Source: Candidatus Woesearchaeota archaeon
GTDB lineage: Archaea > Nanoarchaeota > Nanoarchaeia > Woesearchaeales > GW2011-AR4
DNA length: 6,431 bases
Direction of reading: 5' to 3'
NCBI GenBank assembly: GCA_023259315.1
Contig: JAHFQL010000038.1
Coordinates: 1 to 6,431 of the forward strand
The translations under genes were made by a program, and so were the position numbers. A model generated the notes under the pieces. That model ran no database searches and was not told the origin of the DNA. It saw nothing but the letters and a program-made list of their open reading frames with translations. Within the stretch, counting starts at the first letter, position 1. Each line of letters begins with the position of its first letter. This document shows, in pieces, positions 1 to 4,495 of this stretch.

Positions 1-1
1 A

Positions 2-97
2 TTAAAATCAGCAAAAAATAAATTAATTGTCCTTGCCGCCGAGCGTAACATTTTGTGCCAGCAGGCACGGATGGAAAATTTAAGTCAACAAAAATAA
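2..97 (+). CDS. possible 3' end of a truncated gene (product unknown)
   Basis: The second forward frame is open from the window edge through 31 codons to a TAA at 95-97. The peptide ends roughly KLIVLAAERNILCQQARM, then ENLSQQK. The composition looks protein-like (alternating hydrophobic and charged residues, an AAER helix-like stretch). The codons GCC GCC GAG CGT are richer in G+C than most of the window, which either marks a real coding end or a structured RNA. No start is visible and no family is recognised. The same stretch carries a small perfect hairpin at 55-68. The call is weak because 31 open codons can occur by chance. Confidence 0.3.
   Translation, partial: LKSAKNKLIVLAAERNILCQQARMENLSQQK
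55..68. other. short perfect hairpin (5-bp stem, AGCA loop)
   Basis: GTGCC at 55-59 pairs exactly with GGCAC at 64-68 around the tetraloop AGCA. It sits in a locally GC-rich patch (about 31-75) of an otherwise AT-rich region. It could be part of a structured RNA that starts before the window, or a chance hairpin in the end of a coding region. No T-run follows it, so it does not look like a bacterial-type terminator. Confidence 0.3.
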
Positions 98-189
98 AAA
101 AGTCTCAAATTTCATTTTCAAATAAATCAGATTTATGCCAGGAAAAAAGAAGATTACTCAATAGACAGTTTTGTAAACAGAAAATAAAA

Positions 190-194
190 AGGAG
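190..194 (+). promoter_or_regulatory. Shine-Dalgarno site for the 96-residue gene
   Basis: AGGAG followed by seven bases and then the ATG at 202. It matches the first half of the archaeal GGAGGTGAT consensus and supports this start codon. The gene is therefore translated from a leadered mRNA. No convincing TATA box is seen in 98-189. Confidence 0.7.
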
Positions 195-201
195 ATAAAA
201 A

Positions 202-492
202 ATGGAAACACTTGTTGGTCAAGTAGAAATAAAATCTGTTAAGGATGGGATAATAGACGGTTGGGTAGTTTCTGATACCCGTCATGTTGATAACCGAGTT
301 TTATTTAAGTTCACAGTCGGTTATTTGGGAGTTATGCAATTGGCCAAGGAACTTAAACTTCTTATGGCTGATTTAGATTTGAAAGATGTTAATCAGAGAA
401 TAAATGCAGGAGACGTTTCATATTTTGATAGACATGCAAGAATTGTAGCTGAAAAAATAGACAAAAGAAAAGGAACTTTTGCATTTCAATAG
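202..492 (+). CDS. uncharacterised 96-residue protein
   Basis: I do not recognise a family. The protein is small and apparently soluble, with no signal peptide or membrane segment. Residues 1-45 look beta-rich (VGQVEIKSV, DGWVVS, RVLFKFTVGYLGV). Residues 46-66 look helical (LAKELKLLMADLDLKDV), and a charged C-terminal part ends in KRKGTFAFQ. The ATG is fixed by a good Shine-Dalgarno site seven bases upstream. The next gene begins 59 bases downstream on the same strand with its own Shine-Dalgarno site, so the two may share a transcript. Codon use is like that of its neighbours. The ORF is very likely real given the start signal, but its function is unknown. Confidence 0.75.
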   Translation: METLVGQVEIKSVKDGIIDGWVVSDTRHVDNRVLFKFTVGYLGVMQLAKELKLLMADLDLKDVNQRINAGDVSYFDRHARIVAEKIDKRKGTFAFQ

Positions 493-540
493 AGATTATA
501 CAAAAGATTAATAATCAAATTTTAAGAATTTAAACAAAAA

Positions 541-547
541 AGGTGAT
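541..547 (+). promoter_or_regulatory. Shine-Dalgarno site fixing the start of the repeat protein
   Basis: AGGTGAT lies four bases before the ATG at 552 and matches the 3' half of the archaeal ribosome-binding consensus GGAGGTGATC. The GTG inside it (543) is in frame and could be misread as the start. The position of the site shows that the ATG at 552 is the true initiation codon. Confidence 0.75.
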
Positions 548-551
548 TATA

Positions 552-1304
552 ATGCCAGTCGATGAAGATAAAATAGTAAGGAAAATGGTTGCAGAGATTG
601 CAGATTCAAATGAAAAATTCATGGGGCAGTCCAAGGATATAGAGAATTTCAAGAGGATTGTGCCTGTTCTTTTGGAGAAGGGGATAGACAATGTCAACCT
701 TTCAATGTTTGATGAAAACACAAAGTCAAAACTTCTTAATGCTTTAGGAGAAGAATATGTCAGAAGGGGCAACATGAATGATTCTGTCAAGGCTTTTATT
801 CTCGCTGGCAACAGGCAAAGGCTAGTTGAGGTTGGCGAGCATTATGAGGAAGTGGGTTTGTTTGGAAATGCAATAGACACTTACAGGCTTGCAGATGCTA
901 ATGACAGATTATTGGTTATAGGCAAAAAATGCCTTGAAAACGGGCACTTTGCAGACGCCATAAAATCATTCAGGCTTTGCAATGATATTGAAAATCTTAC
1001 AAAAGTAGGCGATGAATGCTTCCAGAAAGGGAAATGGTATTATGCAATTGAGATATTCAACGCAATAAACAACACTAACAAGCTTGCTGAGATAGGCGAC
1101 AAATGCCTTAAGGAAAGGCAGATTGGATACGCCTCCAAAGCATACGAGCTTGCGCACGACAAAGAAAAACTAAGCGCTTTGGGAGATGTCTGCCTGAGGG
1201 AAGGCCTGCTTGCAACCGCATTAAAGTCCTATCAAGTTGCAGGCAATGACATGATGGTTCAGTTCATAAGGGAAAACTTCGGCAACAAGCTTACCAATTA
1301 TTGA
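552..1304 (+). CDS. alpha-solenoid (TPR-like) protein with six exact 29-residue repeats
   Basis: A 250-residue soluble protein counted from the ATG at 552. Residues 1-60 are a charged, mostly helical N-terminus. From residue 61 to about 240 it is a tandem array. The landmark Gly of each unit falls at 66, 95, 124, 153, 182 and 211, an unbroken 29-residue spacing. The unit reads approximately G-D-x-C-L-x-x-G-x-x-x-x-A-I-x-x-Y/F-x-x-A, then a variable turn and a Leu-rich end. This is the helix-turn-helix pattern of TPR-like scaffolds that bind other proteins, but the unit is shorter than the classical 34-residue TPR. Cysteines recur at 127, 156, 185 and 214, at the same place in four units; Tyr takes that place in the first two. 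No catalytic motif or membrane segment is seen. A protein-interaction scaffold is inferred; the partner is unknown. Confidence 0.85.
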   Translation: MPVDEDKIVRKMVAEIADSNEKFMGQSKDIENFKRIVPVLLEKGIDNVNLSMFDENTKSKLLNALGEEYVRRGNMNDSVKAFILAGNRQRLVEVGEHYEEVGLFGNAIDTYRLADANDRLLVIGKKCLENGHFADAIKSFRLCNDIENLTKVGDECFQKGKWYYAIEIFNAINNTNKLAEIGDKCLKERQIGYASKAYELAHDKEKLSALGDVCLREGLLATALKSYQVAGNDMMVQFIRENFGNKLTNY

Positions 1305-1316
1305 TTTTTATTTTTT
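1305..1316 (+). terminator. T-rich tract after the repeat protein gene (possible archaeal terminator)
   Basis: TTTTTATTTTTT follows the TGA stop directly. Archaeal RNA polymerase can terminate on such T-tracts without a hairpin. It overlaps the region where a TATA element for the next gene would lie, so its role as terminator is uncertain. Confidence 0.4.
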
Positions 1317-1329
1317 AAAAATTTCAAAC

Positions 1330-1338
1330 TTTATAAAA
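1330..1338 (+). promoter_or_regulatory. TATA-like box (tttataaaa) immediately before the coiled-coil gene
   Basis: A strong TATA sequence ends two bases before the ATG at 1341. With the ~26-base spacing seen for other genes here it would start transcription near 1357-1360, downstream of that ATG. Either the gene really starts at the ATG at 1386 (residue 16), or this is a chance match and the weaker ttttttaaaa at 1311-1320, about 26 bases before 1341, is the working element for a leaderless start. Confidence 0.4.
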
Positions 1339-1340
1339 AA

Positions 1341-1736
1341 ATGGACCAACAAATTGATATTTTTACCCAGAAAAGATTTGAATTGATGTTTGAGATGGCT
1401 ACAAAGAAATTACAACAAGAAATACAGGGCCTTAAGGAACATGTTGCTTCATTGAACAGCGAGATGGGCTCTTTAAAGAGCCAGGTTTCAAGGCTGCAGT
1501 TCCAGCCACAGCAATCTCATTCTGTGCAAAGAACTTTGCCAGAATCCCAGCCGCAAATTGAAAGCCCGCAAGTAAAAAAAGACGTCAAGATTGTTGATTG
1601 TAGGCCAGAAAATGAAAAGCATGAAGATTTCCAGAGCGGGTCTGCAAAGAACGCCGAGCCTATAAGGCCAAGATATGGTGATTATGAGTCCAAGGATGTC
1701 AGCATTGACAAATTCTTTTATTTTGGAAGAAAGTGA
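1341..1736 (+). CDS. coiled-coil protein with disordered linker and conserved-looking aromatic C-terminal tail
   Basis: A 131-residue protein of unknown function. Residues 16-54 form a predicted coiled coil with heptad leucines and valines (KLQQEIQGLKEHVASLNSEM and onward). Residues 55-105 are rich in Gln, Pro, Ser and charged residues and probably disordered. The C-terminus (108-129) reads IRPRYGDYESKD and then a short Phe/Tyr cluster (KFFYFG), which looks like a docking peptide. The layout suggests an oligomeric adaptor that presents a short linear motif. It lies 36 bases after the repeat-protein gene on the same strand, so a functional link with that scaffold is possible but only inferred. 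No Shine-Dalgarno site precedes the ATG at 1341, and the ATGs at 1386 or 1395 are alternative starts that would keep the whole coiled coil. Confidence 0.75.
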   Translation: MDQQIDIFTQKRFELMFEMATKKLQQEIQGLKEHVASLNSEMGSLKSQVSRLQFQPQQSHSVQRTLPESQPQIESPQVKKDVKIVDCRPENEKHEDFQSGSAKNAEPIRPRYGDYESKDVSIDKFFYFGRK

Positions 1737-1737
1737 A

Positions 1738-2091
1738 TTAAATAATTCCAATCTCTAATCCTTGTGCCCTGTATTTATCTGAATACCTTTTCACTACAGA
1801 TACGTCAGATGGGTAACCAGCTTTTACGTACATGCCGTTGGCATTTCTTCCAACAATCATGATTTTTCTTCTTTCATTCCATTGCTTCAAGCCTTTTATC
1901 TTTCCCTTATTTCTTTCTTCGACATAAAATAACAGACCATCTCTTTGATAATATCTGTTGAATCTCATGACTTGCAAGCTGCCTTCATATATTTGGGACA
2001 TTTCTAATGCAATCTCCTCGAGCATATTTCTAGCAAGTAAAGCATTTCTTTTTCGCCTTGATAATTTATAGAATAAATTATTAAAATCCAT
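1738..2091 (-). CDS. uncharacterised basic 117-residue protein, second gene of the DUF357 unit
   Basis: I do not recognise a family. The protein is basic, with a Lys/Arg-rich helical N-terminus (FYKLSRRKRNALLARNMLEE), an RFNRYYQRDGLLFYVEE segment and a region of probable beta strands (KIMIVGRNANGMYVKAGYP). No signal peptide, membrane segment or catalytic motif is seen. The charge would suit binding to nucleic acid or acidic partners, which is speculation. The start is supported by a GGTGG Shine-Dalgarno site six bases upstream. It lies 33 bases downstream of the DUF357 gene and probably shares its transcript. Its stop codon is separated by one base from the stop of the convergent coiled-coil gene, so each transcript must run into the other gene before ending. 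Confidence 0.75.
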   Translation of the reverse strand: MDFNNLFYKLSRRKRNALLARNMLEEIALEMSQIYEGSLQVMRFNRYYQRDGLLFYVEERNKGKIKGLKQWNERRKIMIVGRNANGMYVKAGYPSDVSVVKRYSDKYRAQGLEIGII

Positions 2092-2097
2092 TAGTAA

Positions 2098-2102
2098 CCA
2101 CC
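2098..2102 (-). promoter_or_regulatory. Shine-Dalgarno site (GGTGG) for the 117-residue gene
   Basis: On the minus strand GGTGG stands six bases before the ATG at 2091 and supports that start. Internal ribosome binding fits a second gene of a two-gene transcript begun at the DUF357 promoter. Confidence 0.55.
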
Positions 2103-2124
2103 AATAAAATTAATGTAAGATAAT

Positions 2125-2397
2125 CTAATCAACCATAAAAATATTGCTGTCTCTGCCGACATCAAAGAACCCAAGTCTGGCGCCAACATCAAGAAAGGCA
2201 TGCGAATAGCATACTGCGCCAAACGCATTCACCAAATCATTTTTTTTCTCGAAGAATTGTGCATCTTCATAGTACCTTTTTGCCAAATCTAGCAAATCCT
2301 CTGCTTCCTTTCTGTGCTTCTCAACGATTTTAACCTTTTCCAAAGCTTTAGAAGTAAGTTCAAAGTATTTAGAAAGTTTTTGTTCAATTGTTTGCAT
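2125..2397 (-). CDS. DUF357 family protein (archaeal, all-helical, function unknown)
   Basis: A 90-residue, all-helical protein. It matches my knowledge of the archaeal DUF357 family: a long N-terminal helix (residues 1-35), then AKRYYEDAQFFEKKNDLVNA (39-58) and the hallmark AFGAVCYSHAFLDVGARLG (58-76), in which YxHxxLDxGxRLG is the family signature. The length is about what is usual for the family. The biochemical role is not known. Its sequence ends in a short tail (GRDSNIFMVD) without further domains. The promoter lies in the 84-base gap shared divergently with alaX, and the ATG is 26-29 bases from a minus-strand TATA box, giving an almost leaderless mRNA. A basic orphan gene follows 33 bases downstream in the same direction. 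Confidence 0.85.
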   Translation of the reverse strand: MQTIEQKLSKYFELTSKALEKVKIVEKHRKEAEDLLDLAKRYYEDAQFFEKKNDLVNAFGAVCYSHAFLDVGARLGFFDVGRDSNIFMVD

Positions 2398-2422
2398 TTT
2401 TCATTTGAAGATAATCTAAAGC

Positions 2423-2431
2423 ATATATAAA
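2423..2431 (-). promoter_or_regulatory. TATA box for the DUF357 gene
   Basis: The minus strand reads tttatatat, centred about 29 bases before the ATG at 2397. This gives a predicted 5' leader of only a few bases. It lies back to back with the alaX TATA box within 30 bases, so the two divergent promoters may compete or be coordinated. Confidence 0.55.
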
Positions 2432-2450
2432 ATTATCTTTATATCACAAT

Positions 2451-2460
2451 TTTTATAAAT
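2451..2460 (+). promoter_or_regulatory. TATA box for alaX (leaderless start)
   Basis: ttttataaat is centred 26 bases before the ATG at 2482, the spacing expected when transcription starts at the first base of the start codon. No Shine-Dalgarno site is present, which agrees with a leaderless mRNA. Confidence 0.7.
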
Positions 2461-2481
2461 AATCCTAGACTCCTCAGCAAT

Positions 2482-3189
2482 ATGGAAAATGCAATCTATA
2501 TGACTGACTCTTACCTAAAAGAATTTCAGGCTAAAGTTGAAAGTGTCAAAGATGACAAATATGTTGTTCTTAATGAAAGCGCATTTTATCCTCAAGGCGG
2601 CGGGCAACCGTTTGATACTGGCGTGTTGGTTTGCAATGGAGAAGAGTATCCTGTTGTTTTCGCAGGCAAATTTGACGGCAAGATAAGCCATGAAGTTTCC
2701 AAGCCGGGATTGAAAATTGGTGACATTGTAGACTGCAAGATTGACTGGGATAGAAGATACAGGCTTATGAGGATGCACACTGCAGCCCACATAATTGATG
2801 CTATTTTGTACAATGAATCAGGTGCACTATGCACAGGCAACCAGCTTGGCTTGGACAAGTCAAGAATTGATTTTTCCTTGGATGTCTTGGACAGGGACAA
2901 GATACAGCAATATATAGGCATGGCTAATGAATGGGTCAGGAAAGCTGTTGATTTGAAAATATATTTCTTGCCTAGGGAAGAAGCTTTGAAAATACCGGGA
3001 GTTGTGAAGCTTGCTGCTGTCATGCCACCAGAAGTAAAAGAACTAAGGATTGTTGAAATCCCAGGCATAGACTTGCAGGCAGACGGCGGAACGCAGGTTA
3101 AAAATACCTCTGAAATTGGAAATATTAGTCTGGTTTCTGTTGAGAACAAGGGGAAAAATAACAGAAGGATGTATTTTACGTTGGATTAG
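2482..3189 (+). CDS. alaX: AlaX-type alanyl-tRNA editing hydrolase with altered zinc motif
   Basis: A 235-residue stand-alone relative of the alanyl-tRNA synthetase editing domain. The family hydrolyses Ser-tRNA(Ala) (or Gly-tRNA(Ala)) in trans in the cytoplasm and so prevents mistranslation at Ala codons. Length and layout fit the AlaX-M class: an N-terminal beta-barrel part with the glycine motif FYPQGGGQPFDTG (35-47), then the editing core with the first zinc motif HTAAH (His99 and His103). The second motif, normally CxxxH in a CGGTHV context, reads DGGTQVKNTSEIG here, giving Asp201 and Gln205 in the positions of Cys and His. The fold-level assignment is firm, but zinc binding, and hence activity, is open. 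Transcription appears leaderless from the TATA box at 2451-2460. A T-run at 3199-3204 follows the gene. The neighbours show no tRNA-related partner. Confidence 0.9.
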   Translation: MENAIYMTDSYLKEFQAKVESVKDDKYVVLNESAFYPQGGGQPFDTGVLVCNGEEYPVVFAGKFDGKISHEVSKPGLKIGDIVDCKIDWDRRYRLMRMHTAAHIIDAILYNESGALCTGNQLGLDKSRIDFSLDVLDRDKIQQYIGMANEWVRKAVDLKIYFLPREEALKIPGVVKLAAVMPPEVKELRIVEIPGIDLQADGGTQVKNTSEIGNISLVSVENKGKNNRRMYFTLD

Positions 3190-3198
3190 AATTCTCTA

Positions 3199-3204
3199 TT
3201 TTTT
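3199..3204 (+). terminator. T6 tract after alaX
   Basis: A run of six T lies ten bases after the alaX stop codon with no hairpin. This is compatible with archaeal T-tract termination before the next promoter at 3223. Confidence 0.35.
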
Positions 3205-3222
3205 AGTAGTAGTAATGGAAAG

Positions 3223-3232
3223 TTTTATAAAA
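3223..3232 (+). promoter_or_regulatory. TATA box for the Janus/PHPT1-like gene (leaderless start)
   Basis: ttttataaaa is centred about 26 bases before the ATG at 3253, the same spacing as for alaX. No Shine-Dalgarno site intervenes, so the mRNA is probably leaderless and the gene is transcribed independently of alaX. Confidence 0.65.
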
Positions 3233-3252
3233 AAGTAAAATATTTTTTATAT

Positions 3253-3666
3253 ATGGCTGACTTAGAATTCAGAATAGGGTGTCTGGAAATAGAAAAGTCG
3301 AAAATTACTGATGACCAGTACCGTCCACATAGGTTCATAACTGAAGCTAGGGATAATGTAGTTTATTTTTATGGTTGTTTTGCAAGTAGCCATTACCAGG
3401 TTGCAGACAGATTTAATGTAAACTGGAAAGAAGGGCACAAAATTGTGGGCGGTGGGAGTTTTGATGTTGAGATAGACAAAAGAACAAAAAAGCTAAAACT
3501 AGTATTATCCGGACAATCAATAGATTATAGTGGAATTCATCCCTATGCTGCAAGAAAATTTGCCAGGTTAATTTTACCAAGATTGAATGAACAAGGGATT
3601 AAGTTAGCTAATTTTCAAGTTGTACCGCCAAGTGGAATAAATCGTTACTGGGCAAGACGCTATTAA
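3253..3666 (+). CDS. small protein resembling the Janus/phosphohistidine phosphatase (PHPT1) family
   Basis: A 137-residue soluble protein. By eye it shares three ordered features with animal PHPT1/Janus proteins. First, H-x-x-hydrophobic-x-D-K/R-hydrophobic around His47 (HYQVADRF here, HADIYDKV at catalytic His53 of human PHPT1 from memory). Second, a triple glycine 19 residues later (GGG 66-68; 22 in PHPT1). Third, GQSIDY (87-92) in the place of the phosphate-binding GYSMAY turn with its Ser. Strand and hairpin pattern between them also fits. Against this, the PHPT1 arginines that hold phosphate are not evident (Ser69 follows GGG where PHPT1 has Arg). A C-terminal extension (118-137, ending RYWARRY) is extra. 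Phosphohistidine hydrolysis is a possibility, not a conclusion. It could equally be an unnamed archaeal family with a similar fold. The gene stands alone, with vapBC1 convergent downstream. Confidence 0.45.
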   Translation: MADLEFRIGCLEIEKSKITDDQYRPHRFITEARDNVVYFYGCFASSHYQVADRFNVNWKEGHKIVGGGSFDVEIDKRTKKLKLVLSGQSIDYSGIHPYAARKFARLILPRLNEQGIKLANFQVVPPSGINRYWARRY

Positions 3667-3728
3667 ATTTAATTCATTCTCCACTTTATTAAAATAACTC
3701 AACCAATAAACTAAAATAATAAAGAAGT

Positions 3729-4169
3729 TTACTTCAACGGATTCACAGCCCTAATCCAAGGAATCTTAAAATCAGAAACATTTTCTGTGTAAATATTAAA
3801 TATCCCATTCTCCCTCATTGTTGCTGCTAATACTGAATCCCAGAATGATGTTTTGAATTCATTTGCAATTTCTAATGCTGAAATGACTGTTCCTGCATTA
3901 TAATTTATTTTTTGAAAACCATGGAAATCAGAAATGAATTCTATAAAAGTTTTTGCTTCTTCAAAGTTTAATTTTGCTTTTCTTGTCGTTACAAATACAA
4001 ATTCAGCCAAATTTTGAGATGATACAACAAGATTTTCTTTCCCCCTCCAGCACTTGTTTAGAAGTTCTTTAGACTTCTGAACTTTAGTGCTTTCATCTTT
4101 TTCAGCAGCATAAACCAATAAATTTGTATCAATCAGAAACAAATTAGAGCCCTCTGTCATAAATTTCAT
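3729..4169 (-). CDS. vapC: VapC-type PIN-domain toxin ribonuclease (module 1)
   Basis: A 146-residue PIN-domain endoribonuclease. VapC toxins cut tRNA or rRNA with Mg2+ held by a cluster of acidic residues and are neutralised by VapB. Acidic residues sit at the family positions: Asp14 in FLIDTN, Glu56 in NLAEF, Asp111 in FWDSVLAA, and Glu129 and Asp133 in the YTENVSDF motif, where Asn130 takes a place often held by Asp. The C-terminus ends in AVNPLK, like the NPF ends of many archaeal PIN proteins. The gene overlaps the 3' end of its antitoxin by 26 bases from the first ATG (4169). A second ATG at 4160 (with agggatga before it) and a TTG at 4142 (with gaggg before it, just past the antitoxin stop) are alternative starts. 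The TTG would remove the unusual leader before FLIDTN. The overlap implies coupled translation. Confidence 0.88.
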   Translation of the reverse strand: MKFMTEGSNLFLIDTNLLVYAAEKDESTKVQKSKELLNKCWRGKENLVVSSQNLAEFVFVTTRKAKLNFEEAKTFIEFISDFHGFQKINYNAGTVISALEIANEFKTSFWDSVLAATMRENGIFNIYTENVSDFKIPWIRAVNPLK

Positions 4170-4389
4170 CCCTATTAAATTTCCATCCTTTTAATGAGTA
4201 TAATCCCTTATTCATCATTTCCATTGCTCTCTGGGCAATTTCCTTTTGTTTTTTTTCCTCAATCCATTTTTTGACAGCATCTTCTATAGCTTTACCTAAA
4301 GCACCCTTACCCTCGCCGAGTTCAGTCTTTACAGTTTGCCTTAGTTCATTCGCAACTTCGTCTTTTATACTGATAGTCATTATTGCCAT
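4144..4389 (-). CDS. vapB: VapB-type antitoxin (module 1)
   Basis: An 81-residue antitoxin. The N-terminus (MTISIKDEV, then a helix to about residue 24) and a second helix (KGALGKAIEDAVKKWIEEKK) form a ribbon-helix-helix-like DNA-binding part. The rest (QRAMEMMNKGLYSLKGWKF, then NRDEIYDRGL) is the typical toxin-wrapping tail seen in archaeal VapB proteins. It overlaps the vapC gene, the normal order and coupling for the family. The ATG at 4389 lies 26 bases from a TATA-like box, so it fits a leaderless start. The ATG at 4380 is the other option and would begin directly at the beta strand. The gene runs head to head with a second vapBC module. Confidence 0.85.
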   Translation of the reverse strand: MAIMTISIKDEVANELRQTVKTELGEGKGALGKAIEDAVKKWIEEKKQKEIAQRAMEMMNKGLYSLKGWKFNRDEIYDRGL

Positions 4390-4410
4390 AAGATATATTT
4401 AGATAGTTAA

Positions 4411-4420
4411 TATATTTAAA
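4411..4420 (-). promoter_or_regulatory. TATA box for vapBC1
   Basis: The minus strand reads tttaaatata, centred 26 bases before the vapB1 ATG at 4389. It overlaps the second copy of an ATATATTT direct repeat (4393-4400 and 4410-4417, 17 bases apart) that could be bound by the antitoxin, though in DNA this AT-rich the repeat may be chance. Confidence 0.5.
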
Positions 4421-4465
4421 TGTTTTGGTAATGTAAATAAAAATAGCAGAAAACTTTAAATAGAA

Positions 4466-4474
4466 CTTATATTT
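4466..4474 (+). promoter_or_regulatory. TATA-like element for vapBC2
   Basis: cttatattt is centred about 26 bases before the GTG start at 4496, matching the leaderless spacing used by other genes in the window. It overlaps the left arm of the inverted repeat at 4467-4495. A second candidate, tttaaata at 4455-4462, would give a leader of about 10 bases. Confidence 0.4.
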
Positions 4475-4495
4475 CTATAATTTATAGTGATATAA
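4467..4495. promoter_or_regulatory. 29-base inverted repeat, candidate VapBC2 operator
   Basis: The site has nested arms TTATAT - two bases - CTATAA around a central T (4481), then TTATAG - two bases - ATATAA. Twelve of fourteen positions per arm are complementary, and the inner six-base arms are perfect. The repeat ends on the base before the vapB2 GTG start and covers the TATA-like element. Binding there would block both the promoter and the transcript start. VapB and VapBC complexes are known to repress their own operons through such palindromes. The role here is inferred from symmetry and position. Confidence 0.5.

Noticed and set aside
55..72. Resemblance of GTGCCAGCAG to the universal 16S rRNA 515 region
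   Set aside because: The match breaks after about 11 bases and nothing on either side resembles rRNA; the stretch forms a local hairpin within a likely coding end.
543..551. GTG at 543 as the start of the repeat protein
   Set aside because: The GTG lies inside the Shine-Dalgarno sequence AGGTGAT, which is correctly spaced for the ATG at 552.
530..811. Minus-strand open frame opposite the start of the repeat protein
   Set aside because: It is a shadow of a gene with a strong start signal; the composition is Ser/Phe/Ile-rich and no start signal is seen.
966..1157. Minus-strand open frame within the repeat protein
   Set aside because: Its apparent internal repetition is only the mirror of the 87-base repeats of the true gene on the plus strand.
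1488..1751. Minus-strand open frame opposite the coiled-coil gene
   Set aside because: It lies antisense to a coding region with clear protein-like features and has no promoter of its own.
2592..3149. Long open frame (185 codons) on the minus strand inside alaX
   Set aside because: It is antisense to a well-recognised AlaX gene, is Ser/Leu-rich in the way of shadow frames, and has no promoter or ribosome site.
4393..4417. Direct repeat ATATATTT (two copies, 17 bases apart) as operator of vapBC1
   Set aside because: The position near the promoter is suggestive, but eight A/T bases repeat easily in this AT-rich gap, so it is mentioned only with the promoter.
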